From assembly GCA_026709085.1 (NCBI GenBank), contig JAPOTR010000031.1, positions 32,111 to 96,110 on the forward strand: a stretch of DNA of 64,000 bases, read 5' to 3'. This document shows positions 18,362-27,881 of this stretch, piece after piece. The translations under genes and the position numbers were made by a program. Each line of letters starts with the position of its first letter. The stretch's first letter is position 1. The DNA comes from Cyanobacteria bacterium MAG CAR3_bin_5. GTDB lineage: Bacteria; Cyanobacteriota; Cyanobacteriia; PCC-6307; Cyanobiaceae. Below the pieces are notes generated by a model. That model was not told where the DNA came from. It searched no databases and saw only the letters and a list, made by a program, of their open reading frames with translations.

Positions 18362-19525
18362 ATGGTTCGCCTGATCCATACAGCGGATTGGCAGATTGGC
18401 AAAGGCTATGGAGCCATGACGGAGGAGGCCGCCTGTCTCCTGAGACAAGCGCGCCTTGGCGCCATTGACCGCCTTGGCGCCGTGGCGCAGGAGTGTGGCG
18501 CGGCTTACGTGGTGGTGGCAGGGGATCTCTGGGACGCCCCCAACCTGCCCATGGACACGGTGCATGAGTGTTTTGACGCCATCGGCAGGGTGGGATGCCC
18601 TGTGCTGGTGATTCCCGGGAACCACGACCACGGCGGTTCGGACGGCATCTGGCACAGACCGGAGGTGCAGGCGTCCCAGCAGCGCTACGCCCCCAATCTG
18701 ACACTGCTGGACCAGGCAAAACCGGAGGTGCTGCCGGACCTTGTGGTGCTGCCCTGTCCGTTGTTGCGCCGCCACAGCGCCACGGATCCCACGGCCTGGC
18801 TGCAGGCTTTCCCCTGGAACACCCTGCCGGCGGATCGGCCCCGCCTTGTGCTGGCCCATGGGAGCGTCGCCAACTTTGGCGAGCGGGTTCATCACAACGT
18901 GATCGCTCTGGAGCGGCTAGCCGCCGCTGCCGTGGATTACGTCGCCCTGGGGGACTGGCACGGCCTCAAGCAGGTGGCGCCCAAGGCCTGGTATTGCGGC
19001 ACACCGGAGCCGGACTGCTTTGACAGGGACGGCGGCAGCAGACGGTCCCAGGTGCTGCTGGTTGAGGTGGAGCGGGATGAAATGCCCCATGTGACCCCCC
19101 ACCCCACAGGGCGCTTCCACTGGCGTCAGTTGAAGGCGGAACTCTCCAGTGGGGAGGACCTGAATCACCTGCAGCGGCAGGTGGAGGAGGGCATCGGGAA
19201 TCGGGTGCGCCGTGACCTGCTCAGCCTGGATCTTGGCCACAGCACCCTGGATTTTGACAGCTACGACCGCTATGTAGAGTGGAGTCGTGGTCTGCGGGAG
19301 CAACTATTGGTCGTGGTTGGCAAGGGCTCCTGCACCGCTGTGCCCGCAGGCGAGCATCTGGACGCACTTCTGAACCGACCCGAGGATCCTCTCGTTTGCT
19401 CCGTGGCCACCCGGTTGCAACAGCAGCGGCTGGAAGGCGAAGGCCCCAGCCGCGAGACCGCCTCCAGAGCGCTGGCGGAGTTGTTCCGCATGGTGCGACG
19501 GGAGGAGCAACCGGGACCTGCTTAA
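18362..19525 (+). CDS. Mre11/SbcD-like DNA repair exonuclease (YhaO-type metallophosphoesterase)
   Basis: 387 residues. The calcineurin-like nuclease motifs are in order: LIHTADWQIG (D-x-H equivalent), VVVAGDLWDAPN (GD), VIPGNHDHGG (GNHD), LAHGSV (H) and ALGDWHGLKQ (GDxH). A C-terminal capping region follows. Such Mn-dependent nucleases work with an SMC-like ATPase to process DNA ends and hairpins. The gene for a matching ATPase starts 41 bp downstream, so the pair is an Mre11-Rad50-like complex. It lies in an accessory region next to restriction genes and decayed surface genes, so a role in foreign-DNA processing is possible. Confidence 0.85.
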   Translation: MVRLIHTADWQIGKGYGAMTEEAACLLRQARLGAIDRLGAVAQECGAAYVVVAGDLWDAPNLPMDTVHECFDAIGRVGCPVLVIPGNHDHGGSDGIWHRPEVQASQQRYAPNLTLLDQAKPEVLPDLVVLPCPLLRRHSATDPTAWLQAFPWNTLPADRPRLVLAHGSVANFGERVHHNVIALERLAAAAVDYVALGDWHGLKQVAPKAWYCGTPEPDCFDRDGGSRRSQVLLVEVERDEMPHVTPHPTGRFHWRQLKAELSSGEDLNHLQRQVEEGIGNRVRRDLLSLDLGHSTLDFDSYDRYVEWSRGLREQLLVVVGKGSCTAVPAGEHLDALLNRPEDPLVCSVATRLQQQRLEGEGPSRETASRALAELFRMVRREEQPGPA

Positions 19526-19565
19526 GGGACACAAGCCTCGAACCATGACGAACTGACGGGAAAGG

Positions 19566-22247
19566 ATGCGACTGGCCCACTGTCGGATTTGCAACGTTCG
19601 CATCCATCGGGAGTTGAGCCTGGACTTTGCGCCAGGATTAACCATCCTGGGCGGCGCCAATGAAACGGGCAAGAGCACACTCCTTGAAGCACTGCACCGG
19701 GCGCTTTTCCTGAAGTCCACCGCCCGCGGCGCCGTGGTGGATCGGCTCCAGTCCCGCATCCATCAAGGGGTTCCGACGGTGGAGCTTTCGTTTGAGGCCA
19801 GGGGCGGCAGTTGGCGGCTCCACAAGGAGTTTGGCGGCGCCCGTGGACGGACGGAACTGCACCCCCATGGCGGCCTGCCCCTGATGGGACAGGAGGCTGA
19901 GGAGAAGCTTGCAACCCTGCTGGAGAGTGGTGGTCCCCTGGACGGCCGCCGGGCCGTTTCCGCCCTTGACAAATGTTGGGGCCACCTCTGGGTTGTGCAG
20001 GGGCAAGCGGGGAACGACCCTCTCCAGGACCGGGAGACCTATCCCCTGCAGCCACTGATCCGGCAGTTGGAGCAACAGGGGGGCGCGGCGCTGCAATCCC
20101 GTCTGGATCAACAGGTGGCGGGGCGCATCGATGAACAACTCAAGGCCGTCTTTACCAACCTGGGCAGGACCCCCAGGCCCAGGAAGCATTCCCCCCTGTG
20201 GAAGGCTGAGCAACAGAAGGCGTTGGCGGCGGAGGCGTTGGCCCAGGCGGAGCAACTGGTGGAAGAGGACAGGGCCGTGAGCCAGCGGCTGGCCCGGGTG
20301 CGGGACGAACTGGAGCAGTCGGCTGACCAGTTGGAGGCCCTCAACAACCGTCTGCCCCGCTTGCGACGCCTGCAGAGCCGGTGTCTCATGGAGAGCAGGG
20401 AACTGGACACCCTGAACCTGAGGGTGAAGGGGTTGGCTCGGGATCACCGCAGCCTCCGGGAGTTGACCCGTGCGGCCCGGCAGCACAAGCTGGATCAGGA
20501 GCAATACCGGAACCAAGCCCGGACGCTGGCGCAACAACTGGAGAGGGACCAGCAGATCCAGGCGGAACACCAGCAGCAGGTCAATCACCTGAGGGAACGG
20601 GATGCCTACCTGTCCCACAGGTTGCGCCAACTGCAGTGCTGGAAAGACCAACGGCGACTCCAGCAGGCCGTTCAGGCATGTCAACACCAGCAGCGGGCCC
20701 GGGAGCGGTTGCGCAGCCAACTGGGGCGGTTGCCTGCCATCGGCCCCGACGAGATGAAGGAACTGCGGCGGCTGGAGGGCCGGCAGCGGGATTGCCAAAT
20801 CCGCCGGGACGCCATGGCGGCCACAGTGGAACTGCTCCATGGTTCTGGCCATGGGGAGGTGCGGTTGGGGGATCAGGCCCTCGCCATAGGCCGGCCCCTG
20901 CAGTTGACCAGGGCGGCGGACTTGCGGGTGGGGGAGGAGGTGACGGTGCGCATCAGTCCCGGCGGGGACCAGGTGACGTTGACCCAGGCCCACCGGAATG
21001 CCGCCCAGGCCCTGGCTGAAAAACTGGAGCAGTTGGGTGTGGCCAGTGTGGAGGCGGCTGATGAAATCCTCCGTGAACGGCAAGGGTTGGAACAGCAGTT
21101 GCGGGTCCAGCTCCAGCAGATGGATCCCGGGGCGCTCCCGCGCCTTCAGGAAGAACTGGCCCACGTGGAAGCCCAGCAACAGCAGTTGGCCCAAGCCGGC
21201 CTCGACAAGGCTGGCGGAACAGCAACCGGGAACGCACCCCTTACCAACCCTGTGCTGGAACAACAGCTTCGGGAGCACCAACACACCAGCCGGCAGGTGA
21301 AGCACCGCTGTGGGCAGGCGGAGGTGGCCTTGAACACGGCCCGGCAGCGGGTGAGCGCCGTCAAGGCCGAGCAAGCCCGGGTGGAAACCACCCTGCGAGT
21401 GCGCGCCAACGAGGAAAAATCCTGTCTGGAGCAGGTGAAGCAGCTTCTGGCCACCCATGGAACGGTGGAAGCGCTGGACACCCGTTACAACCGGGAGACG
21501 GGGGAGCAGGCCCAGGCCCGGGCCAGGCTGGATGAACTGCGGCAACAACTCCGGGCGTTGACCGCACCGGAGCAGGACACGCCGGAAGTGCTGATCCCCA
21601 GGCTGGAACGGCGGGAGGCAACGCTACGGACCCGGCAGCAACAGTGGCTCAACGAAGAGGGCCAACTGCAGGAACGCCGCCGGAGCATCGGCAGCCAGGA
21701 TCCGGAAGCCACCCTGGAGAAGGCCCAGGCAGCCTTGGCCCAGGCTCAGGAGCAATGGGAACAGCAGCAGCAGTTGGGGGCGGCCCTGTTGCTGCTGCAG
21801 GAGCACTTCCGCCAGGCTCAGGCGGACCTCTCCAGCCGCTACACCGAGCCCCTGGCCCGGGCCGTCAGCAGTTACCTGGCCCCCTTGCACCCTGAACACC
21901 GGGGCGGCCCCATCTGCCGGATGAACTACAGCCGGGATACTGGCCTGCAGGGTCTCCAGTTGTGGCGCGGCCGGAACGTGTACGACTTCACCCAACTGAG
22001 CGGCGGGATGCGGGAACAACTGAGCGCTGCGCTGCGCCTTGCCATGGCCGATGTCCTGAAGGATCGCCACGATCACTGCCTGCCCCTGATCTTTGACGAT
22101 GCCTTCGCCAACACCGACCCGGAGCGGGCCCCGATGGTGGGCAGGATGTTGAACACCGCTGTGGCCAACGGCCTCCAGGTGATTCTGCTCACCTGTGATC
22201 CTCAAGCCTATGGGTCTCTCGATGCGGAGAGGGAGCACTCCTTGTGA
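19566..22247 (+). CDS. Rad50/SbcC-like SMC ATPase (YhaN-type)
   Basis: 893 residues. The Walker A motif is LGGANETGKSTLLEAL (about residues 29-44). Long Gln/Arg/Leu-rich coiled coils span roughly 220-460 and 560-780. The C-terminal head has FTQLSGGMREQLSAALRLAM (ABC signature), LPLIFDDAFANTDPER (Walker B/D-loop) and VILLTCDPQAY (H-loop equivalent). The LSGG-REQL form and partner gene resemble the YhaO/YhaN branch more than canonical SbcCD. There is no zinc-hook CxxC in the coiled coil that I can see, which is usual for that branch. Confidence 0.85.
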   Translation: MRLAHCRICNVRIHRELSLDFAPGLTILGGANETGKSTLLEALHRALFLKSTARGAVVDRLQSRIHQGVPTVELSFEARGGSWRLHKEFGGARGRTELHPHGGLPLMGQEAEEKLATLLESGGPLDGRRAVSALDKCWGHLWVVQGQAGNDPLQDRETYPLQPLIRQLEQQGGAALQSRLDQQVAGRIDEQLKAVFTNLGRTPRPRKHSPLWKAEQQKALAAEALAQAEQLVEEDRAVSQRLARVRDELEQSADQLEALNNRLPRLRRLQSRCLMESRELDTLNLRVKGLARDHRSLRELTRAARQHKLDQEQYRNQARTLAQQLERDQQIQAEHQQQVNHLRERDAYLSHRLRQLQCWKDQRRLQQAVQACQHQQRARERLRSQLGRLPAIGPDEMKELRRLEGRQRDCQIRRDAMAATVELLHGSGHGEVRLGDQALAIGRPLQLTRAADLRVGEEVTVRISPGGDQVTLTQAHRNAAQALAEKLEQLGVASVEAADEILRERQGLEQQLRVQLQQMDPGALPRLQEELAHVEAQQQQLAQAGLDKAGGTATGNAPLTNPVLEQQLREHQHTSRQVKHRCGQAEVALNTARQRVSAVKAEQARVETTLRVRANEEKSCLEQVKQLLATHGTVEALDTRYNRETGEQAQARARLDELRQQLRALTAPEQDTPEVLIPRLERREATLRTRQQQWLNEEGQLQERRRSIGSQDPEATLEKAQAALAQAQEQWEQQQQLGAALLLLQEHFRQAQADLSSRYTEPLARAVSSYLAPLHPEHRGGPICRMNYSRDTGLQGLQLWRGRNVYDFTQLSGGMREQLSAALRLAMADVLKDRHDHCLPLIFDDAFANTDPERAPMVGRMLNTAVANGLQVILLTCDPQAYGSLDAEREHSL

Positions 22248-22363
22248 TTACTGCTGGTGCTCGTGTTTCCCTGGCCCAAGCCCTGCGGGAGACCACCCTG
22301 GAAGAGCTGTTCCTTGACGTGCGCTCCTCTGGCAGGCCATCCTGGAGGACGACAACGTCTTGA
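22244..22363 (+). other. Short coupled open frame after the ATPase gene
   Basis: A GTG at 22244 overlaps the stop of the ATPase gene (GTGA). It opens 39 codons: ITAGARVSLAQALRETTLEE, LFLDVRSSG and a short Arg/Ser/Thr tail. In the next frame the same DNA ends AILEDDNVLMI before a stop. This could be a decayed third gene of the operon. It is too short for a confident call. Confidence 0.3.
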
Positions 22364-22608
22364 TGATTTGACAGGGAGTCAGGGGCGGACCAAGGTGGTC
22401 AGTGGAGACAACAGAAAGCGGCGCGTTGCGGGCCACCAAGGAAGGCCCTCTTGGGGAAGGCTTTCCTTGAAGATTCGCTCCTGCCGGCCCCTGGGAAATG
22501 CCCTCTTCGGGTTCCCCGATAGAGGGCCGGTCAACGGCGCAGCTTGGGTTCCAAGAATCACAACATTCTGCAACTTGACAGCAGCAGGGGCTTGGGGGCA
22601 GGATGAAA
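22364..22608. other. Non-coding stretch before the first leader repeat
   Basis: No gene is seen. The sequence is of intermediate GC and leads into the duplicated leader at 22609. Confidence 0.35.
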
Positions 22609-22742
22609 GGTGAACTTCTTTCTCCATGCCCTTTCCCCAGGCTTTCCCAAGGCTGCTTACCGCCCCGGTCTTGACCTTGCCCCTCATTGGTAGACCTTCT
22701 CCAGTATTGGCCAGGAAAGCCTTGAACTTCGAGGAGCCTTGA
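22609..22742 (+). repeat. Duplicated leader, copy A
   Basis: About 134 bp that aligns, with small gaps, to 23837-23949. Both begin GGTGAA and share CAAG/AAGGCTGCTT, GGTCTTGACC, TTGGTAG, CCAG-ATTGGCCA and GAACTTCGAGGAGCCTTGA. The repeat ends two bases before the ATG of an AT-rich gene and supplies its Shine-Dalgarno-like GAGGAG, 8 bp from the start codon. Confidence 0.75.
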
Positions 22743-22744
22743 AA

Positions 22745-23419
22745 ATGACGTTTCTAGCCTTTGTATTTGTTGTCTGTTTATTTTCTTATGTGTTTCATTG
22801 CCCAAAGCATTTCAAGAATAAGAGAAATAAAGGAATAATGAAAGATATTCATTTTAATTTAGACAAAATAAACCGATATACTGATGAAATAAGAGTTTTT
22901 CTTCTGGAAGGCTATAGTCTTAATAATACAAGTTTGTCGAGTGATTTTAATAGAATAAAAATTCAAGACAAGAGATTGCAAAGAGAAAGAGGAATCTTTG
23001 GTGGTTATGGTGATGCTGATGAAGGAGTGTTAAATGATATTTTGTCCTCACTTAAAAACATAGTGTCAGAATATGAAATAGAAATTAAACTTCTAAATGA
23101 AAAAAGAAAAATCATTCAAGAACTCATAGATAAATGTACAACATGGGAAATAACAAGAGATAAAGTAGTTGAATTGGAAGAAAATGGAATCCCTATATCT
23201 CTTGATTCTGAACTTGTAGCTAATATAGAGAAAAACTATAATACTATCTATCAATTATGTATTAAAAAGAACTGGCGCGGAGATGTACAAAAATGCTTCA
23301 AGAAAATCAGAAAAGAAGATATGAAGTTGCTTCAGAATTATTTATCCTATTTTGCACAAGAAGAAGTGGTTGCTCACATAGAGGATGTCGCAAAATTAGA
23401 CTCTATTCTTAAATCCTAG
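22745..23419 (+). CDS. AT-rich hypothetical membrane-anchored helical protein
   Basis: 224 residues from the ATG at 22745, preceded by GAGGAG at 8 bp spacing. A TTG at 22739 is an alternative start. The N-terminus is one hydrophobic helix (FLAFVFVVCLFSYVF), then a long Lys/Glu/Ile/Asn-rich, mostly helical region (NDILSSLKNIVSEYEIEIKL, LNEKRKIIQELIDKC). The gene is strikingly AT-rich with A/T-ending codons, unlike the roughly 60%+ GC core, so it is almost surely acquired. I do not recognise a family. The shared leader with the gene at 23952 suggests both came as cassettes. Confidence 0.7.
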   Translation: MTFLAFVFVVCLFSYVFHCPKHFKNKRNKGIMKDIHFNLDKINRYTDEIRVFLLEGYSLNNTSLSSDFNRIKIQDKRLQRERGIFGGYGDADEGVLNDILSSLKNIVSEYEIEIKLLNEKRKIIQELIDKCTTWEITRDKVVELEENGIPISLDSELVANIEKNYNTIYQLCIKKNWRGDVQKCFKKIRKEDMKLLQNYLSYFAQEEVVAHIEDVAKLDSILKS

Positions 23420-23445
23420 CTTGATTTCAGGATTGACTACTTATG

Positions 23446-23640
23446 GCCACCTCGAAAAATCGCCGTTTCCCCGCCTGGGAAAGCTGACTGGTCCTACGAA
23501 ACCCTCTCCAGGACTGACTTTCTCAGGGTGAGACGGCAGCCCATTGAGGTTTTGCTCAATTTTCGAGGCGCCCTTATTGTCTATAAAATGACTGATAGGT
23601 CTTGGGAAACGCTGGAAAACCTCAAAACGAGTCCACATAG
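23446..23640. repeat. Diverged copy of the dispersed repeat seen at 52.2 and 63.2 kb
   Basis: The segment starts CGAAAAATCGCCGTTTCCCC, similar to the internal GGAAAAGCCGTCGTTTCCCC at 63.27 kb. It keeps the layout of the other copies: GCCTG-AAAGCT, GAAACCC, CTGGCTT/CTGACTT, GGTGAGA-GGCAGCCC, and GCTGGAAA-CCTCAA-A near the end. The terminal GTTCTGGATAAGG is not present. The match is by eye and imperfect. The remainder of 23420-23836 shows no convincing gene on either strand. Confidence 0.4.
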
Positions 23641-23836
23641 GGTTCTGATTCCCCTTTCACAGCAAGGCTTTTCAGAAGGCCAGAGCTGGGGCAGATGAGT
23701 TTTCCAGGGTTTCCCTTATGGTAGTTGGCCTCTGCCTTGACCCATGGGTAAAAGGTCTTATGGAGGCTTGACAGCTTACCTTTAAGAATTGTATCAATAA
23801 CTTGAGAGAGTAAGGGCAGCATGGAATAATCCAAAT

Positions 23837-23949
23837 GGTGAATTTTTCTTTACATGCTCTCTCCCACCCAAGCTGCTTGCCACGGTCTTGACCTTGGTAG
23901 CTCTTGTCCAGCATTGGCCAAGAAAGCCCTGAACTTCGAGGAGCCTTGA
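23837..23949 (+). repeat. Duplicated leader, copy B
   Basis: About 113 bp, the partner of 22609-22742. It lacks two short blocks present in copy A but keeps the last 45 bases nearly unchanged, including GAACTTCGAGGAGCCTTGA. It ends two bases before the ATG at 23952, the same spacing as copy A. Confidence 0.75.
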
Positions 23950-23951
23950 TT

Positions 23952-24227
23952 ATGGACTATACTATTGTGGACTTTTTTCTTCTTCTGGTTCTTTTTCTGA
24001 TTATCTGGATACCCTATGCCTTAATTGTGGTTCTTGTATCCCTTATCTTCAAGATTAAACGGAGCCATGAAGAATGGGTCAACGTACTTCTTGCTGGTCC
24101 TTTGGTAACTTTTGCTATAGGCCTCATTATGGATATTTTAAGTGGCGGTTACTTGGGAGAGAAGAAAAGGAGAAAGAAAGAGAAAAGACTGGAAGAACTA
24201 GAGGAAAGACTGGAAGAACTGGAATAG
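23952..24227 (+). CDS. AT-rich small membrane protein with a charged coiled-coil tail
   Basis: 91 residues from the ATG at 23952, with GAGGAG 8 bp upstream supplied by leader copy B. It has two transmembrane helices (VDFFLLLVLFLIIWIPYALI merging with VVLVSLIFKI, and LLAGPLVTFAIGLIMDIL). The tail is highly charged (GEKKRRKKEKRLEELEERLE), ending in a duplicated RLEELE heptad. Base composition is AT-rich against GC-rich neighbours. I do not recognise a family. It resembles small effector-like or accessory membrane proteins only in layout. Confidence 0.65.
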   Translation: MDYTIVDFFLLLVLFLIIWIPYALIVVLVSLIFKIKRSHEEWVNVLLAGPLVTFAIGLIMDILSGGYLGEKKRRKKEKRLEELEERLEELE

Positions 24228-24336
24228 GAACTTTGAGTCTCATGGTAGGCTGATAACGCCTTCAGTGAAGGCACGGGCAACCTGCTGCGGTTCCCGCCAG
24301 CTTATCCTACTACCCATCTCCTCGTCAAGCCAGACC

Positions 24337-26112
24337 ATGGCCCCCGCGTCGGATTCCGTCTCGTCACCAGCCCCTTGGCGCAGCAGCCTGTTTGCCCAGG
24401 ATTTTCTCAGCGGGCCGTTGATGAATTCTCCGGCCTGGCAAGGGCTGGAGGATGGGGAGTTGGCAGCGGTGGCGGCGGGGCTACAGGAGATTCTGAAGCG
24501 TTTTCCCCAGGGCCACCAGCCCAACGAAGCCACCACGGAGGACGAGTTGATCTGGCCCGTGCTCAGGCGCCTGGGTTGGCGGGATGTCTTGCGGCAACAA
24601 CGGCTCAGCAGCCGGGGGCGGGAGGACGTGCCCGATGGGGTGTTGTTTGCCGATGAGGCGGCCAAGGCCAAGGCGCTGGCGCAGGAAGAGGAATGGCGCC
24701 GCTATGGCCATGGGGTGGTCCTGGTGGAAGCCAAGCGTTGGGGGGTGGGGTTGGACCGCAGCAGCCCTCAGCAGCGGGTGCCGGCCGGCCAGGTATTGCG
24801 CTATTTGCGCCGTGCCGACGACCTGACCCATGGGGCCCTGCGGTGGGGCATCCTCAGCAACGGCCACTGTTGGCGCCTCTATTACGCTGGCGCCCGCTCC
24901 GTGGCGGCGGAGTTTCTGGAAATGGATCTACCGGCAATCCTGCGTCATCAGGACCGCCAGGGGCTCAAGTTGTTTGTGCTGTTGTTCCGTCCCCAGGCGT
25001 TTGCGCCGGGTGTGAACGGCCATAGTTTGCATCAGTTCATTCTGAACGAGGGGCGCCGTTATGAAGAACGGGTGGCCGCCAATCTCTCGGATATGGTGTT
25101 TCATCAGGTATTTCCCCGGCTGGCCAAGGCCCTGGCCGCTGCCGCCGAAGATGCTGACCAGCCCTTGACCACGCCCGCCTCCCTGGCCCAGGTGCGCGAG
25201 GCGGCCCTCACCCTGCTTTACCGGCTGCTCTTTATCCTTTATGCGGAGGATCGCGGCCTGTTGCCGGTGCAGAATCCTGGCTACTATAACTATAGTCTAC
25301 GCTGGCGGCGTGATGCCGTGAGATGCCGGAAAGAGGCCAATGGTACTTTCTCCACCAAGTTTTGCCGCTACTGGTGCGATTTGCAGGGTCTTTGCCAGGC
25401 CATCGATAAGGGGGACCCCTCCATTGGCCTGCCCCCCTATAACGGCGGCCTGTTCAACGCTGCCCAAGCACCTCTGCTGGCGCAGCCGGCCGTGCGCCTC
25501 AGCGACCGGGTAATGGCGGACGTACTGGCGGCCCTCTCCTTTGACAGCAAGACGGGAAACTATATCAATTACCGGGATTTGAGCGTTGAGCAGCTTGGCT
25601 CCATTTATGAACGGCTGCTGGACCATGAACTGGCGCATCGAGACGGGGTCGTCACGGTGCAACCCAACCTGTTTGCCCGCAAGAAATCGGGCAGTTACTA
25701 CACGCCGGATGCCCTGGTGCGGCTCATCATCAAGGAAACCTTGACACCCCTGGTGGAAGGGCGCAGCGCCGAAGAAGTCCTGGCGCTCAAAGTCTGCGAT
25801 CCGGCCATGGGCTCCGGCCACTTCCTGGTGAGCCTGGTGGATTATCTCAGTGATCGGGTGATCGAAGCCCTGGCCGCCGCGCCGGAGGAGGAAACAGAAT
25901 CCCATGGCGCCGCCGGGCTGAACGGGACGCCGGTGGCGGAGCGCATCGAGGCCGTTCGCGCCACCATCCGGGAGAATGCCCGCCGGGGCGGCTGGCAGTT
26001 GGAGGAAAGTCAACTGGACGACCGCCACATTGTGCGGCGTCTGGTGTTAAAGCGGTGTGTCTACGGTGTGGACAAGAATCCCATGGCGGTGGAACTGGCC
26101 AAGATGGATTGA
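24337..26112 (+). pseudogene. Truncated type IIG-like restriction enzyme/adenine methyltransferase
   Basis: 591 residues from the ATG at 24337 (MAPASDSVSS); a GTG at 24265 is possible. The N-terminus carries a PD-(D/E)xK-like nuclease site: VPDGVLF (Asp about 100), then VVLVEAKRWG (Glu 131, Lys 133). A helical linker has LYRLLFILYAEDRGLLPV and YNGGLFN. The methyltransferase part begins with RKKSGSYYTPDALVRLI and SAM motif I, CDPAMGSGHFLVSL (about residue 488). It ends in CVYGVDKNPMAVELAKMD, where family members normally run on through the NPPY motif and the recognition domain. The stop follows at once and no continuation appears in any frame to 26552. Confidence 0.75.
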
Positions 26113-26552
26113 GCGCAGAAGCACACCTAAATTGAGAGAAACAAGGCCCATCAACATCTCCACCCACCACAGAAGCGCCCACCAACTACCCTCAGAGAAC
26201 CAGGCACCAGAAACAGATGGCGACCCGCAACCCTGAAGCTCCTTTGATAAGCGGCAGGGCCAAAGCGCTGGATGGCAGAGGTCCTTCATCAAGGCTTGCC
26301 CCATCCCTGGCCCGCTGGATAAGCAGGAGGCCTGATCAGACGGGTGAGCAACCCAAAGCCGTCGTGACCATGACCGATCTCTGTGGCCTCCGCCTTGAAT
26401 GGCTTACGATGGTGTACTACTGACTTTCCCATGGCGAGAGGGCCTTGTAGGTAGTATGCAACGAGACGTCCTCCCAACCATCCCCATGACCCAGGCCAGT
26501 TGATCCCGCCTCGGCGATTCTAGGATCACAAAGCCCCTGCTCCACCCACGCT
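26113..26552. other. Intergenic DNA after the truncated restriction gene
   Basis: No gene is seen in these 440 bp. No remnant of the missing methyltransferase half was recognised on either strand, so the 3' part was lost by deletion or rearrangement and not by point mutation. Confidence 0.4.
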
Positions 26553-27860
26553 TTGACCGTAATCAGCCCTTCTGCGGAACTCCAGCGCCGCGCCCGGCGG
26601 GTGCGCCGTGGCGCTCTGGAACTGGCCCAATGCAGCGATGCCCAGCGGGCTGCGGCGCTGGAGGCCATGGCGGCCGCCCTGGAGCGCCATAGGGACGCCA
26701 TTGTGGCAGCCAACACAGTGGATCAGGAGGCCGCCGCCCGGGAGGGTCTGGCGGTGCCCCTGTTGGCGCGCCTCAAGCTCAACGAGGCCAAGCTGGCTGA
26801 CTGTATTCACGGCTTGCGGCAGGTGGCCACCCTGCCTGACCCCATCGGATATCGTCAATTGCATTGGGAACTGGCGGCAGGACTGGAGCTGGAACGGGTA
26901 ACCGTTCCCGTGGGGGTGTTGGGCGTTGTCTTTGAATCCCGCCCCGATGCAGTGATCCAGATTGCGGCCCTGGCCATTCGCTCCGGCAACGGCGCCATCC
27001 TCAAGGGTGGCCGGGAAGCGCTGAACACCTGCCAGGCCGTTGTCACAGCCTTGCAGGAGGGCCTGGCCAGCAGCGCCGTGGACCCCAACAGCCTGGATCT
27101 GCTCACCAGCCGCGAGGAGATCATGGCCTTGCTCCGGTTGGATGGCCTGGTGGATTTGATCGTGCCCCGGGGCTCCAACGCCTTTGTGCGCACCGTCCAG
27201 GACAATACCCGCATCCCCGTGCTGGGCCACGCCGACGGGGTTTGCCACCTCTACGTGGACCAGCGGGTACGCATCGACATGGCCATTGCCGTGGCTCTGG
27301 ATGCCAAAATCCAGTATCCTGCCGCCTGCAACGCCATCGAGACGCTCCTGGTGCATCGCCATGTGGCCGGGCAATTCCTGCCGCCGGCCATTCAAGCCTT
27401 CACCGCTGCTGGCGTCACGTTGCGGGGGGATGAGCAGGCCATGGCATTGGGCGTGCCCGAAGCCGCCACCCCGGCAGACTGGGGGCAGGAATACCTGGAT
27501 CTGATTCTGGCGGTCCGGGTGGTGGAGGATCTGGAGGCCGCCTTGGAGCACATTCGCCGCCATGGCTCCCGCCACACCGACGTGATCTGTACGGATGATG
27601 AGGCTGCCGCCGCCCGTTTCCTCAACACCGTGGACAGTGCCGGGGTGTTTCACAACTGCTCCAGCCGCTTTGCCGACGGCTTCCGCTATGGATTGGGCGC
27701 CGAGGTGGGCATCAGCACCCAGACCATGCCCCCCCGAGGCCCGGTGGGTCTGGAGGGGTTGGTGACCTACCGCTACCGCCTCCGTGGCCATGGCCATACC
27801 GTGGCCCCCTTCGCCTCTGGCGCTGAGCACTTTTCCCACAGGGATCTTCAGGGGGCTTGA
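26553..27860 (+). CDS. proA: Gamma-glutamyl phosphate reductase
   Basis: 435 residues from a TTG at 26553. ProA reduces gamma-glutamyl phosphate to the semialdehyde, the second step of proline synthesis. It has the aldehyde-dehydrogenase fold: [78 protein letters not shown] with the catalytic cysteine, [17 protein letters not shown] and [17 protein letters not shown]. No strong ribosome-binding site precedes the TTG. Confidence 0.95.
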   Translation: MTVISPSAELQRRARRVRRGALELAQCSDAQRAAALEAMAAALERHRDAIVAANTVDQEAAAREGLAVPLLARLKLNEAKLADCIHGLRQVATLPDPIGYRQLHWELAAGLELERVTVPVGVLGVVFESRPDAVIQIAALAIRSGNGAILKGGREALNTCQAVVTALQEGLASSAVDPNSLDLLTSREEIMALLRLDGLVDLIVPRGSNAFVRTVQDNTRIPVLGHADGVCHLYVDQRVRIDMAIAVALDAKIQYPAACNAIETLLVHRHVAGQFLPPAIQAFTAAGVTLRGDEQAMALGVPEAATPADWGQEYLDLILAVRVVEDLEAALEHIRRHGSRHTDVICTDDEAAAARFLNTVDSAGVFHNCSSRFADGFRYGLGAEVGISTQTMPPRGPVGLEGLVTYRYRLRGHGHTVAPFASGAEHFSHRDLQGA

Positions 27861-27881
27861 GAAATTTCTACTTCTGAAGCA

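Noticed and set aside
19638..21548. 636-codon open frame on the minus strand
   Set aside because: It lies antisense inside the YhaN-like ATPase gene and has the Leu/Gln/Pro-rich composition typical of a shadow frame over GC-rich coiled-coil DNA.
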